64,000 nt of DNA from Agrobacterium tumefaciens (GCF_005221385.1 NZ_CP039903.1:2477001-2541000); one strand, 5' to 3'; numbered from the stretch's first letter, positions 8,453-17,923 are shown. The notes: generated by a model from the letters alone, not told the origin. Made by a program: numbers and translations.

Positions 8453-9646
8453 ATGACGAATGCCAGTGAAATGCCACGCAAACTGACGATATTGGGTTCG
8501 ACCGGTTCGATCGGCACCAACACGCTGGATGTCGTGCGTCAGCTCGGTGGCCGCGACCAATTCCAGATCATGGCGCTGACTGGCGCGGGAAACATCGCAC
8601 TTCTGGCAGAGCAGGCGCGTCAATTCGGCGCACAGATGGTGGTGACGGCCGAAGATGACAAATATGAAGCATTGAAATCAGCCCTTGCCGGCACCGGCAT
8701 AAAAGTTGCCGCTGGCAAATCAGGCCTTGAAGAAGCCGCGTCGATGGATGCCGGCTGGGTGATGGCGGCGATTGCCGGGACGCCCGGCCTTGCCCCGACG
8801 CTGACAGCCGCCCGGCGCGGCGCCGATATCGCCCTTGCCAACAAGGAATGCCTCGTTTCAGCCGGTGATGTTTTTCTGCGCACGGTCAAACAGGGCGGCG
8901 GCAGGCTGATCCCGGTCGACAGCGAACACAGCGCGATCTTCCAGTGCCTGACGGGCGACCACAAACAGGCCGTGGAACGCATCGTGCTGACGGCCTCCGG
9001 CGGTCCGTTCCGCACCTGGTCACGCGACGAGATGGCCAATGTAACGGCCGATATTGCCCGCGCCCATCCCAACTGGTCGATGGGGCTGAAGGTATCCATC
9101 GGCAGCGCCTCCATGTTCAACAAGGGGCTGGAAATGATCGAGGCGAAATATCTCTTCGATCTCCGGCCCGATCAGGTGGAGGTGATCGTCCACCCGCAGT
9201 CGATCATACATTCAATGGTCGGTTACACCGACGGCTCCTATATCGCCCAGCTCGGTTCGCCAGACATGCGCACCGCCATCTCCTATGCCCTTACCTATCC
9301 TGAGCGCGGTAATCTCAGCGTGGAACGACTGGATTTCGCAAAACTGGCGCGGCTCGATTTCGAGGCACCGGATGAAGCCCGCTTCCCCGCGTTGCGGCTC
9401 GCCCGTATGGCGCTGGAGCGTGGTGGTTTGCAGGGCGCGGCCCTGAACGCAGCCGAAGAGACCGCCTTTCACGCCTTCGTCGCGGGCGGCATCGGCTTCC
9501 TCGACATGGCCGAAATCGTCGAAACGGTCATGGACCGCATGCATGACGGCCGCTCCGCCTCCACGATTGAAGATGTGTTTACGGCGGACGAAGAAGCCCG
9601 CCGCCACGCCCGCAAGTTGATCTCCACCAAAGAAAAGGCCGCGTAA
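8453..9646 (+). CDS. dxr: 1-deoxy-D-xylulose 5-phosphate reductoisomerase
   Basis: 397 aa, the normal Dxr length. It converts DXP to MEP with NADPH, the committed step of the non-mevalonate isoprenoid pathway. The NADPH fold is ILGSTGSIGTNTLDVV, the metal and substrate site is PVDSEHSAIFQCL, and the loop IGSASMFNKGLEMIEA is present. I chose the ATG at 8453: the frame stays open to 8372, but that upstream part is repeat DNA coding for a Cys/Met-rich segment unlike Dxr. Another possible start is 8474. The stop codon lies inside a GC-rich hairpin. Confidence 0.95.
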   Translation: MTNASEMPRKLTILGSTGSIGTNTLDVVRQLGGRDQFQIMALTGAGNIALLAEQARQFGAQMVVTAEDDKYEALKSALAGTGIKVAAGKSGLEEAASMDAGWVMAAIAGTPGLAPTLTAARRGADIALANKECLVSAGDVFLRTVKQGGGRLIPVDSEHSAIFQCLTGDHKQAVERIVLTASGGPFRTWSRDEMANVTADIARAHPNWSMGLKVSIGSASMFNKGLEMIEAKYLFDLRPDQVEVIVHPQSIIHSMVGYTDGSYIAQLGSPDMRTAISYALTYPERGNLSVERLDFAKLARLDFEAPDEARFPALRLARMALERGGLQGAALNAAEETAFHAFVAGGIGFLDMAEIVETVMDRMHDGRSASTIEDVFTADEEARRHARKLISTKEKAA

Positions 9647-9654
9647 ACGCGGCC
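9637..9654. terminator. Hairpin terminator shared by the dxr and hemA ends
   Basis: Arms GGCCGCGT (9637-9644) and ACGCGGCC (9647-9654) include the dxr stop codon (9644-9646). On the minus strand the stem is followed at once by TTTTCTTT, so it is a good intrinsic terminator for hemA. On the plus strand only a weak T stretch (CTTTTATT) follows some bases later. Confidence 0.75.
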
Positions 9655-9681
9655 CTGTCTGCTTTTATTTGAGCTACGGCT

Positions 9682-10899
9682 TCACGCCACCGCCCGCGCC
9701 AACGCGCAATGCGACCAGAGCTGATGCAGCGCACCAACCAGCTGCTCAATATCGGCATCGCTATGCAGCGGTGTCGGGGTGATGCGCAGGCGCTCGGTCT
9801 TGCGCGGCACGGTCGGATAATTGATCGGCTGCACATAGACGCCGTGATTGTCGAGCAGGATATCCGAAATCCACTTGCACTTGGCGGCATCGCCGACCAT
9901 GACCGGTACGATGTGGCTCGGATTGTCCATATGCGGAATACCGCGCGCGTCCAGAAGGCCGCGCAGCTTGCGCACCCGGTCCTGATGGCGGGCGCGCTCG
10001 AAAGGGCTGGCCTTCAGATGCTGGATCGAGGCAATGGCGCCGGCAGCGAGCGACGGCGGCAGGGCCGTGGTGAAGATGAAACCGGAGGCGAAAGAGCGAA
10101 TGAAGTCGCAGACCGCAGTGGAGCCGGTAATATAACCACCCATCACGCCGAAGGCCTTGCCAAGCGTTCCTTCGATGATCGTCAGGCGATCCATCAGGCC
10201 TTCGCGCTCGGCAATGCCGCCACCGCGCGGGCCATACATGCCAACGGCGTGAACCTCGTCGAGATAGGTCATGGCACTATAACGATCGGCCAGATCACAG
10301 ATTTCCTTGATAGGCGCGATATCGCCATCCATCGAATAGACCGATTCAAAGGCGATCAGTTTCGGCGCATCTGGATCAGCGGCCTTGAGCTTTGCCTCGA
10401 GATCTTCGAGATCGTTGTGCTTCCAGATCACCCGTTCGCAACGACCGTAACGGATACCCTCGATCATCGATGCATGGTTGAGCGCATCGGAGAAAATGAT
10501 GAGGCCCGGAATCTTCTGGCCGAGTGTGCCGAGGGTGGCCCAGTTGGACACATAACCCGAGGTGAAGATCAGCGCCGATTCCTTGCCGTGCAGATCGGCA
10601 AGTTCCTGTTCAAGAAGCACATGGTAATGGTTGGTACCAGAAATATTCCGGGTGCCTCCCGCACCCGCGCCACAGTGATCGATCGCCGCTTTCATGGCTT
10701 CGATGACTTTCGGGTTCTGGCCCATGCCGAGATAGTCGTTGGAGCACCAGACCGTTACGTCCTTGCGCTCGCCATTGGCGTTATACCGTGTCGCGCGGGG
10801 AAAATTGCCCTGCTGGCGTTCGATATCCGCAAAAACGCGATAACGTCCCTCAGAATGCAGGCTTTGCAGTTCCGTCGTGAAAAATGCCTCGAAGTCCAT
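9682..10899 (-). CDS. hemA: 5-aminolevulinate synthase
   Basis: 405 aa PLP enzyme condensing glycine and succinyl-CoA to 5-aminolevulinate, the first haem step in alphaproteobacteria. Motifs are [28 protein letters not shown], the cofactor-binding [10 protein letters not shown], and the PLP lysine in [13 protein letters not shown] near residue 247. The frame is open to 10953, but the ATG at 10897-10899 ([11 protein letters not shown]) has TGGAG upstream and gives the normal length. A perfect FNR/FixK-type site lies 150 bp upstream, suggesting oxygen control. Succinyl-CoA would come from the suc genes in this window. Confidence 0.96.
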   Translation of the reverse strand: MDFEAFFTTELQSLHSEGRYRVFADIERQQGNFPRATRYNANGERKDVTVWCSNDYLGMGQNPKVIEAMKAAIDHCGAGAGGTRNISGTNHYHVLLEQELADLHGKESALIFTSGYVSNWATLGTLGQKIPGLIIFSDALNHASMIEGIRYGRCERVIWKHNDLEDLEAKLKAADPDAPKLIAFESVYSMDGDIAPIKEICDLADRYSAMTYLDEVHAVGMYGPRGGGIAEREGLMDRLTIIEGTLGKAFGVMGGYITGSTAVCDFIRSFASGFIFTTALPPSLAAGAIASIQHLKASPFERARHQDRVRKLRGLLDARGIPHMDNPSHIVPVMVGDAAKCKWISDILLDNHGVYVQPINYPTVPRKTERLRITPTPLHSDADIEQLVGALHQLWSHCALARAVA

Positions 10900-11048
10900 G
10901 CCATGCTCCAGAATTGACCAGACCGTTTTCCGCTCCGACACCGGGACCGTCAACCCTTTCGGGCCACTTTAACCGCGTCTGCGTCAATTCGCCGTTGTTT
11001 TGAACCATTCCAATAAACCGTTTATAGCCGCCGATGAAAAGTACAAAA

Positions 11049-11062
11049 TTGATTCACATCAA
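11049..11062. promoter_or_regulatory. FNR/FixK-type box upstream of hemA
   Basis: TTGAT (11049-11053), spacer TCAC, ATCAA (11058-11062): an exact match to the FNR/FixK consensus TTGAT-N4-ATCAA. It lies 150 bp upstream of the hemA start and about 210 bp upstream of the lipoprotein start. In several alphaproteobacteria FNR-class regulators control hemA, so hemA is the likely target. Confidence 0.75.
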
Positions 11063-11178
11063 AAAACCACGAATTTTGGAACCTTTTTCGCGTAGCTCCG
11101 TTGTCTGGCACGCAATCGATTTACGCGCGGAGGAATCCCCGAAACATGAGGCTTCCCTTAACGGCATCGAATTGTTAG

Positions 11179-11217
11179 TTATCTGTGGCGGTCGGAGGTA
11201 GCAGTCGCCGCAGATAA
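11179..11217 (+). other. Leader hairpin with a GGAGG loop before the lipoprotein gene
   Basis: Arms TTATCTGTGGCG (11179-11190) and CGCCGCAGATAA (11206-11217) pair over 12 positions with one mismatch that is a U-G wobble in plus-strand RNA. The 15-base loop contains GGAGG (11194-11198). No U tract follows, so it is not a terminator. It ends 53 bases before the ATG at 11271 and may be a 5' UTR stabiliser or protein-binding element. Confidence 0.45.
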
Positions 11218-11270
11218 ATATGGGACGCCTACCGAGCCGAAGAGCTCATTGTAACGTTGGAGAGAGTTTC

Positions 11271-11522
11271 ATGAAAAAGGCAATCATATTTGCGCTGGTC
11301 GGCCTGTCGCTTGCAAGCTGCACGCAGACCGAAAAGGGTGCTTCGATCGGTGCCGTTTCCGGTGCGGTCCTTGGCGGCGCTATCACGGGCAATGTTCGTG
11401 GCGCGGCAGTGGGTGCGGCCATCGGCGGCGTGGGCGGCGCCTTGATCGGCAATGCTTCCGAGCCGGGCTATTGCTATTATCGCGACCAGTACGGTCAGCG
11501 TTACACGGCGCGTTGCCGTTAA
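11271..11522 (+). CDS. Small glycine-zipper lipoprotein
   Basis: 83 aa. The signal peptide MKKAIIFALVGLSLASC ends in a lipobox (LASC, Cys17). A glycine-zipper segment rich in GAxxGAxxG follows (residues about 24-60: SIGAVSGAVLGGAITG, GAAVGAAIGGVGGALIG), then a Cys/Tyr-rich tail (YCYYRDQYGQRYTARCR). It resembles the 17-kDa surface antigen/SlyB-like 2TM glycine-zipper families. It is probably anchored in the outer membrane. The upstream in-frame start at 11220 lacks a signal peptide; the ATG at 11271 has GGAGAG just before it. Precise function unknown. Confidence 0.88.
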   Translation: MKKAIIFALVGLSLASCTQTEKGASIGAVSGAVLGGAITGNVRGAAVGAAIGGVGGALIGNASEPGYCYYRDQYGQRYTARCR

Positions 11523-11548
11523 TCGCACCGCGAAATACCGTTGCACAG

Positions 11549-11573
11549 AAGCCCCGGTCACCCGGGGCTTTTT
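11549..11573 (+). terminator. Intrinsic terminator of the lipoprotein gene
   Basis: Perfect 9-bp stem AAGCCCCGG (11549-11557) / CCGGGGCTT (11562-11570), loop TCAC, then TTT. Confidence 0.88.
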
Positions 11574-11675
11574 GCGTTAAGGCGGGCAAAACGCAAGCCA
11601 AAGGGTCCTCAACGCCGTTTATTTATGATTAAATTGCAATGTTAACGGACAGGAAACGGGTTGGAGCCAAAATAA

Positions 11676-11717
11676 ATGCTCAACCATAAAGCAGCTTATG
11701 CGAAGAACACGAACTAA
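11676..11717 (+). CDS. Possible 13-residue leader peptide overlapping the tamA start
   Basis: The reading frame MLNHKAAYAKNTN begins at an ATG 9 bases after GGAG (11663-11666) and stops at 11717, overlapping the first 20 bases of tamA in another frame. The tamA ATG (11698) itself has no evident ribosome site, so translation may be coupled through this peptide. It could equally be chance. Confidence 0.3.
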   Translation: MLNHKAAYAKNTN

Positions 11718-13623
11718 CCCGAAGACAGGTATTGCGTATCGGAAAGCTGGCACCGCACTTGCGGTTGCTTTCACGTTCGCCCTGTATCCGGCGTTTACCC
11801 GTGACGCCTTTGCCTTCAAACTGTTCGGTATGCGCCTTTGGGGTTCGGAAGAACCTGAGGTCGAGGTTATCAATCCCGTCAAATACGCCATCACGCTTGA
11901 CGCTCCCGATGCCGATAAGTCCCTTAAAGGCAGCCTCGAAAACAGCTCACTTCTTCTCGCCGACAAGGACAAGCCCGCCTCCGGCGATCTCGGCCTTCTG
12001 ATAAAGGCAAGAGACGACAGGGACAGACTGATTGCAGCACTTTACGAAAACGCCCGTTACGGCGGCATCGTCAAGGTCACCGTCGCCGGCAAGGATGTGG
12101 ATGCCCTGCCGCCCAATCCCGTCTTTGATCACAGCGCGCCCGTACCGGTGGTCATAACGGTGACGCCGGGTCCGAAATTCACGCTGGGCAGCGTCCGGCT
12201 TGAAGGCGATGTGACGGGCCGCGACCTAGAGGAATACGGTCTGACCACCGGCGGCGAGGCCGGGTCTCTGGCAATCATCCGCGCCGGCAACAAGCTGATC
12301 GACGATCTGAAGGCCGAAGGCCGTCCGCTTGCCAAGCTGACGAAACGCGAGGCGGTGGCAAACCACGCGACAAATACGGTTGACATTACCATGGCAGCAG
12401 ACGGCGGGCCGGTTGCCCCACTGGGCACGGTTACCGTAACAGGCGAAAAAACCGTCGATGGCGATTTCATCCGCCGTTATTCGCGCCTCAATGGCGGCGA
12501 ACCCTATTCGCCGGAAAAGCTGCGCAAGGCCGCGGACCGGCTGCGCCAGCTGGGCGTCTTTTCCAGCCTGACGATCAAGGAAGCCGGCACGCTGGCGCGC
12601 GACGGCACCATTCCGCTCGCCATCGAAGTGTCTGAAGGCAAGCACCGTTATTTCGGTGTCGGCGCCCAATATTCCACCACGGAAGGCATCGGCCTTCAGG
12701 GTTATTGGGGCCACAGAAACCTTTTCGGACAGGCGGAATCGCTGCGTATCGAAGGCTCGGTCTCGCGCATCGCCGAGGCATCAAGCGTCGAAGGCATGGA
12801 TTATTCGGCGGGCATCACCTTCACCAAGCCCGGCATGTTCAATCCGCGCACCACGTTCAAGACCAGCCTGATTGCCAAGACCGAACATCCCGATACATAC
12901 GACGCCAAGACCGTGACGGGCACGGCCGGTTTCGCCTACGAGCTGAACGATACCGATACCGCCGCAGCCGGCCTTGAGGTGCAATGGGCCGATACGGAAG
13001 ATGCATTCGGCAAGAACGAATATCTCACCACCTCCATTCCGCTGGAATTCGTTCGCGACACACGCGACGACAAGCTCAATCCGACCGAAGGCTTTCGCGC
13101 ATCGCTGGCCGCCAAGCCGAGCTATGAAGCGCTGAACGGCACCTTCTTTTCCTCTTTCGAAGGCTCTATTTCGGGCTACAAGGGGCTTGGCGCCGAGGAC
13201 CGGCTGATCATGGCCGGAAAGCTTTCCGGCGGTGTGCTGGTCGGCGGCAGCGATCTGCAGGACATACCCACCACCAGGCGCTTTTATGCCGGCGGCGGCG
13301 GATCGGTACGCGGCTACAGCTATCAGGAAATATCGCCCTATAATGCCGCCGGCGACGCGACGGGCGGCCGCTCCTATGTGGTCGGCTCCGTTGAGGCCCG
13401 CATCAAGGTCACGGATACGATCGGCATCGTGCCCTTCATCGATGCGGGTGTGGTTTCGGATGAAGTGACACCCGATTTTTCCGATATCCGGGCGGGCGCC
13501 GGCATCGGCCTGCGTTACGCGACGCCCTTCGGGCCTCTGCGTCTCGACGTCGCCATGCCGCTTGATAAATATGATGGTGGTAACAGTTTCGGCATTTATG
13601 CTGGCATCGGCCAGTCTTTTTAA
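11698..13623 (+). CDS. tamA: Outer-membrane translocation and assembly protein TamA
   Basis: 641 aa Omp85-family protein. An N-terminal signal region (hydrophobic near residues 18-32, then RDAFAF) precedes POTRA-like repeats (about 60-290, for example TLGSVRLEGDVTGRDLEEYG and GTVTVTGEKTVDGDFIRRYS) and a C-terminal 16-strand barrel (YYGVG-like KHRYFGVGAQYSTTEGIGLQ, GGSVRGYSYQ, ending in IYAGIGQSF with the terminal Phe). With TamB it forms the complex that moves lipids or inserts certain barrels between membranes. tamB follows 45 bp downstream, as expected. No closer start is available: the frame is blocked at 11626 and lacks other start codons. Confidence 0.92.
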   Translation: MRRTRTNPKTGIAYRKAGTALAVAFTFALYPAFTRDAFAFKLFGMRLWGSEEPEVEVINPVKYAITLDAPDADKSLKGSLENSSLLLADKDKPASGDLGLLIKARDDRDRLIAALYENARYGGIVKVTVAGKDVDALPPNPVFDHSAPVPVVITVTPGPKFTLGSVRLEGDVTGRDLEEYGLTTGGEAGSLAIIRAGNKLIDDLKAEGRPLAKLTKREAVANHATNTVDITMAADGGPVAPLGTVTVTGEKTVDGDFIRRYSRLNGGEPYSPEKLRKAADRLRQLGVFSSLTIKEAGTLARDGTIPLAIEVSEGKHRYFGVGAQYSTTEGIGLQGYWGHRNLFGQAESLRIEGSVSRIAEASSVEGMDYSAGITFTKPGMFNPRTTFKTSLIAKTEHPDTYDAKTVTGTAGFAYELNDTDTAAAGLEVQWADTEDAFGKNEYLTTSIPLEFVRDTRDDKLNPTEGFRASLAAKPSYEALNGTFFSSFEGSISGYKGLGAEDRLIMAGKLSGGVLVGGSDLQDIPTTRRFYAGGGGSVRGYSYQEISPYNAAGDATGGRSYVVGSVEARIKVTDTIGIVPFIDAGVVSDEVTPDFSDIRAGAGIGLRYATPFGPLRLDVAMPLDKYDGGNSFGIYAGIGQSF

Positions 13624-13668
13624 ACGCCGCCATCGAACACCCTTAAAACAGAGTGTAGATTACCTTTG

Positions 13669-16600
13669 ATGAAAACGTTGATTCGATTGCTGAAATGGCT
13701 GGGCTACGTTGCCTTGTGTGGCGTGGTGCTGGTGCTGCTTGCGGTTCTGTTCGTCGGGTTTACGCCGATGGGCGCCAGAATTGCCGCAAAGCAGATTTCA
13801 ACACTTGTATCGACGCCCGATCAGACGATCGAGATTTCTCCCCCGAGCGGCCTTTTGACAGGCCGCCTCCGGCTCGACAACGTCACCCTTTCGGACCGGC
13901 AGGGACCCTATGCCCGCGTGAACCAGATCGCCGTCGACTGGTCGCCGCTCTCGCTTCTTGCCGGAACCTTTCATGCCGACCGGGTCTCGGCCGGATCGAT
14001 CGATGTCGAGCGTAAACCGCTAGCCTCCGAGCAGACGACCACCAAAAGCTCCGGTAGTTCTTCGCTGCCGATTGAAGTCGGCATCGATAATTTCAGCTTT
14101 CCAGATATCAGCCTTGGGCAATCACTTCTCGGCAGCCCTTTCGAGTTGACGGCCGAAGGCAATCTCAAGGCCGCCCGGGACGATATCAGGCTGTCACTTA
14201 CGGCCCATCGGATGAATGCGGTGGATGCCGCCGTGAATGCCGACATCGCCTTTTTGCCAAATGAAAATGTGCTGAAGCTGAAAGCGGAAATGAAGGAGCC
14301 CGAAGGCGGGCTTCTCGCCACGCTGCTTTCGCTGCCTGGTACGCCCGCCGTGGCGATCGACGTGAACGGCGAAGGACCGCTTTCCAACTGGACCGGTACG
14401 CTGCGCGGCAATGTCGCCGGTAACCCCGTCGTCAATGTTAGCGGCCGCCATATTCTTGGCGATGACGGCACGCGCCGTATCGAGATCGCGGGCGGCGGTC
14501 AGCCGGATCTGCTCCTCCCCCCCGCCTTCCGCCAGCTTTTTGCCGGCGAGACGAAGCTTGATGCAAACGCCACGCTCTCACAGCAGGGCCGCATCGAAAT
14601 CGGCAGCAGCACGCTGGAGACCGGCACATTGTTGCTGACTGCTTCCGGCACCATCGATCCGAACGGTCAAAACGATCTTGCCGCCAACCTCATCGGCACC
14701 GCCGGTCCCGTCGATTTTCGCTGGCCTCTCAGCAATGGCGAAGTTCAAGCCCTCATCAACGGCCTCGACCTTTCCCTGAAAGGCGACGCGGATGCCGCAC
14801 ATTTGAAGACCACGGCATCATTGCGCAGCCTTGCCCTGCCCCAGGGCCGGCTTGACGATGTCAAACTGACGGCCGAAAGCACCGATCTCAACATTGCCAG
14901 CCGTAGCGGCACCATCGCCACCGTCCTGTCGGTTGCGCAATCATCCTTCGTCAGCCCTGATATCGACCGGCTGGTGCGTGCGCCGCTCACCATCAAGGCG
15001 CCACTCAGCCTCACCTCTTCCGCCATCGGCTTTGACGGTGCGACGCTCGAAAGCGCCAGCGTCGGCGGAACCCTGAACGGCAGTTTCGATTTCGCCAATA
15101 ATCGCCTGACCTCCAACGTGCAGCTCTTCGCCCTGCCGGCCACCCTGCCGCCGGCGCTGGCGGAAAAATTCGACACCACAATCGCCCTGCAGGGCGATAT
15201 CGACCTGACCATTGGCGGGCGCACCAGCGTTGAGAACCTCACCGTCAAATCCGGAACGATCGAGGCGGCAGGCAATGTCAGCCTGGAAAACGATGCGTTA
15301 AACGCCAGCCTGACCGGCAAATTCCCAGCTCTCGAAAAGCTGACACCGCAGGCAAAGGGTGTCGCCGAGTTTGCAATCGATGCCAGCGGCGCAATTTCCG
15401 CACCGGATTTCAACGTCACCCTCAGTTCTGAAAGCGCGGTTCTCGCCGGACGAACCCTCGAAGCACTGAAAATCAACGCCACAGGCAAGGCTGATCCCAC
15501 AGCGCCGCAGGCGAAACTCACCGCCAGCGGCAGCCTCGACCGGCAGAAAATCGACGCCAACGCCAACGTGGTGCAAACGGAAAACGGTACGGCGATACCT
15601 GAACTGCACGTGGCCGTGGGCCGCAACCTGCTGAACGGGCAGTTGCAATTCTCGCAGCAATTCCTGCCGACGGGTAATCTTTCGTTCAATTTTCCCGATC
15701 TTGCCCTGCTGGCCGCACTTGCTGCGCAGCAGGCGGATGGGGATATTGCCGGCGATATCGCCCTGAGCAACGCCAATGGCCGGATTGCCGCAACGATAAA
15801 GGCGAATGGCGGCAGCATCCGTCAGGGCACGACGACAATCTCCAAGCTCGCCGCCGATATAGCCATCGATGACCTGCAGGCGCTCGCCATTAACGGCAAG
15901 GTCAGTGCCGACAGCGTCAACGCCGGCGCCGCATCGATTTCCGGCCTGAATGCCACCATCGGCCATTCCGGCACGACAACGCAATTCGACGTCAACGGCC
16001 GTTACGACAATGCACCGCTGGTGGTGAAGGGCAGCGCCGATACCGGCGGAACACCGATGACGGTAAGGCTCGACACTTTTTCCGCCGCCCCGAAGGGCAT
16101 AGCCGTGCGGCTTGAAAAACCAAGCACCATTGCCATCCAGAATGGCACGGCGCGGATCTCCGATCTGACCATCATCACCGGCGATGGCCGCATTGAGGTC
16201 AACGGCACCGCCGGATCGGCGCTCGACATCAATGCCGATATCCGTTCGCTTCCCGCCAGTCTCGCCAACGCCTTCGCTACCGGGCTGGACGCCGCGGGCA
16301 ACATATCCGGCACCGTCAGCGCCAAGGGCGCGGCATCCGATCCCTCGGTCGATTATAATCTGAACTGGTCGAATGCCGAAGTCTCGCAGACCCGCGCCGC
16401 AGGGCTTGCGGCGCTTGGCATCAAGGCGAACGGCCGTTTTGCCGGCGGCACACTGCAGATCGATACGAATGTAACCGGCCAAGGCGGTATGGCGCTCTCG
16501 GGTGGCGGGTCTCTCGGCATCGCCGGCAATCGCCCGCTCTCGATGGCTTTTACCGGCAGGTTGCCCTTTTCCGCCGTTGCGGCGCAGACTGCCGCCCAGG

Positions 16601-17829
16601 GTCTCGATGTGGATGGCACGGCTGCCATCGACGTGAAAATTTCCGGCAGCGCCACAGCACCTGTTGTTACCGGCAGCATCACCACCGATGGCACACGCCT
16701 GACCGACGTGCGCCGGAACCTGACCGTCAACGGACTGGGTGCAACCATCACCTTCGATCGCGACCGCGCTGTCATCTCCCGATTGACGGGTAAACTGGCA
16801 GGCGGCGGAACGATTTCAGGAACAGGCAGTATCGGCATTGCTGGCGGATCGGGCTTCCCAGCCGATATTTCAATCACGCTGGATCGCGCCGGCTATAATG
16901 ACGGAACATTGGTGACCACGGTGGTGAGCGGCACGTTGACGTTGAAAGGTCCGCTGCTGAACTCGCCAGTTCTGGGCGGCAACCTGACGCTGGACAGAAG
17001 CGCCATCACCATTCCGGAGAAACTCCCGGCCTCGCTGACGGAAATCGACGTCAAGCACAAGAACGCCCCGCCAAAGGTACGTGCGCAGGCAAAAGCACTC
17101 GGTGGCGATCAGGGCGGCAGCGGCAGCTCTTCCACCATCAATCTCGATCTGCAGGTGAATGCACCGAGTGGCATCTTCGTGCGTGGACGTGGCATCGACG
17201 CAGAACTGACCGGCAATCTGACGATTCGCGGCACGGCGGCGGTTCCGGTCATTTCCGGTGGCTTTGAAATGCGCCGCGGCCGGTTGGAAATCCTCACCCG
17301 TCGTCTTGATTTCACCACCGGCAACATCAGCTTCGGCGGCGGACTCATCCCGGTTCTCGATATGAAGGCGGACTCAACAGTCGGTTCAACCACCGTCACG
17401 GTTGCGGTTTCCGGCAATGCCAACGACCCGACATTCGCCTTCTCCTCGGCCCCTGCCCTGCCGCAGGATGAAGTCATGGCCCAGCTGATCTTCGGTCAGT
17501 CCATGTCGAAACTCTCCGCCTTGCAGATCGCCCGGCTGGCAGATGCCGCCGCCCAACTGGCTGGCGGTCGCTCAACCTCGCTGTTCGACAAGCTCAGAAG
17601 CAATCTCGGCGTCGATGATCTGGATATTTCCACCGATTCAGAGGGTCAGGCCCGCGTTTCCGCCGGCAAATATCTCAATGAGAGAACCTATCTCGAGCTG
17701 CAGCAGAGCGGTGAATCCGGTGCCAAAGCCATCATCAACCTCGATGTCGGGCGCGGTGTGAAACTGCGCGGTGAGGCGGGCGGCGATGGCGAAGGTGCAG
17801 CCGGTATATTTTACGAGAAAGAATACTAA
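13669..17829 (+). CDS. tamB: Translocation and assembly module protein TamB
   Basis: 1386 aa, a typical length. A single N-terminal membrane anchor (residues about 10-32, WLGYVALCGVVLVLLAVLFV) is followed by a long periplasmic beta-rich region of AsmA/DUF490-type repeats and the conserved TamB C-terminal domain (about 1040-1386), which ends in aromatic residues (IFYEKEY). TamB-like proteins form hydrophobic grooves bridging the inner membrane and TamA. The ATG at 13669 is preferred over the TTG immediately before it. The Ala/Gly/Thr-rich low-complexity composition is normal for the family. Confidence 0.93.
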   Translation: MKTLIRLLKWLGYVALCGVVLVLLAVLFVGFTPMGARIAAKQISTLVSTPDQTIEISPPSGLLTGRLRLDNVTLSDRQGPYARVNQIAVDWSPLSLLAGTFHADRVSAGSIDVERKPLASEQTTTKSSGSSSLPIEVGIDNFSFPDISLGQSLLGSPFELTAEGNLKAARDDIRLSLTAHRMNAVDAAVNADIAFLPNENVLKLKAEMKEPEGGLLATLLSLPGTPAVAIDVNGEGPLSNWTGTLRGNVAGNPVVNVSGRHILGDDGTRRIEIAGGGQPDLLLPPAFRQLFAGETKLDANATLSQQGRIEIGSSTLETGTLLLTASGTIDPNGQNDLAANLIGTAGPVDFRWPLSNGEVQALINGLDLSLKGDADAAHLKTTASLRSLALPQGRLDDVKLTAESTDLNIASRSGTIATVLSVAQSSFVSPDIDRLVRAPLTIKAPLSLTSSAIGFDGATLESASVGGTLNGSFDFANNRLTSNVQLFALPATLPPALAEKFDTTIALQGDIDLTIGGRTSVENLTVKSGTIEAAGNVSLENDALNASLTGKFPALEKLTPQAKGVAEFAIDASGAISAPDFNVTLSSESAVLAGRTLEALKINATGKADPTAPQAKLTASGSLDRQKIDANANVVQTENGTAIPELHVAVGRNLLNGQLQFSQQFLPTGNLSFNFPDLALLAALAAQQADGDIAGDIALSNANGRIAATIKANGGSIRQGTTTISKLAADIAIDDLQALAINGKVSADSVNAGAASISGLNATIGHSGTTTQFDVNGRYDNAPLVVKGSADTGGTPMTVRLDTFSAAPKGIAVRLEKPSTIAIQNGTARISDLTIITGDGRIEVNGTAGSALDINADIRSLPASLANAFATGLDAAGNISGTVSAKGAASDPSVDYNLNWSNAEVSQTRAAGLAALGIKANGRFAGGTLQIDTNVTGQGGMALSGGGSLGIAGNRPLSMAFTGRLPFSAVAAQTAAQGLDVDGTAAIDVKISGSATAPVVTGSITTDGTRLTDVRRNLTVNGLGATITFDRDRAVISRLTGKLAGGGTISGTGSIGIAGGSGFPADISITLDRAGYNDGTLVTTVVSGTLTLKGPLLNSPVLGGNLTLDRSAITIPEKLPASLTEIDVKHKNAPPKVRAQAKALGGDQGGSGSSSTINLDLQVNAPSGIFVRGRGIDAELTGNLTIRGTAAVPVISGGFEMRRGRLEILTRRLDFTTGNISFGGGLIPVLDMKADSTVGSTTVTVAVSGNANDPTFAFSSAPALPQDEVMAQLIFGQSMSKLSALQIARLADAAAQLAGGRSTSLFDKLRSNLGVDDLDISTDSEGQARVSAGKYLNERTYLELQQSGESGAKAIINLDVGRGVKLRGEAGGDGEGAAGIFYEKEY

Positions 17830-17839
17830 GCACTCCAGT

Positions 17840-17880
17840 AAAAGTGCGTAGCGGGTTTACGTCCGGACAATGCGTAAAAC
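17840..17880. repeat. Degenerate hairpin intergenic repeat, copy 2
   Basis: AAAAGTGCGTAGCGGGTTT followed by GGACAATGCGTAAAAC aligns with the core and right arm of the copy at 51367-51420, with small insertions. The left outer arm is not recognisable. It lies just after the tamB stop. Confidence 0.55.
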
Positions 17881-17887
17881 AAAAAGA

Positions 17888-17923
17888 GAGTGTTTTCGCG
17901 ATTCGAAGAAAACGAAAACACTC
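17888..17923. other. Inverted repeat between tamB and cheW
   Basis: Perfect 11-bp arms GAGTGTTTTCG (17888-17898) and CGAAAACACTC (17913-17923), spacer 14. There is no T run on either side, so a terminator is doubtful. It sits directly beyond repeat copy 2 and may be a second module of the same mosaic. The rest of 17924-18093 shows no gene. Confidence 0.5.

Larger units (their letters stand above)
10900..11270. other. Intergenic region between hemA and the lipoprotein gene
   Basis: 371 bp with no credible gene. It holds the divergent promoters, the FNR/FixK box at 11049-11062 and the leader hairpin at 11179-11217, described separately. I see no terminator that would define a stand-alone small RNA. 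Confidence 0.5.

Noticed and set aside
11629..11646. TTAA...TTAAC upstream of tamA
   Set aside because: Also a nine-base spacer; not a standard CtrA site.
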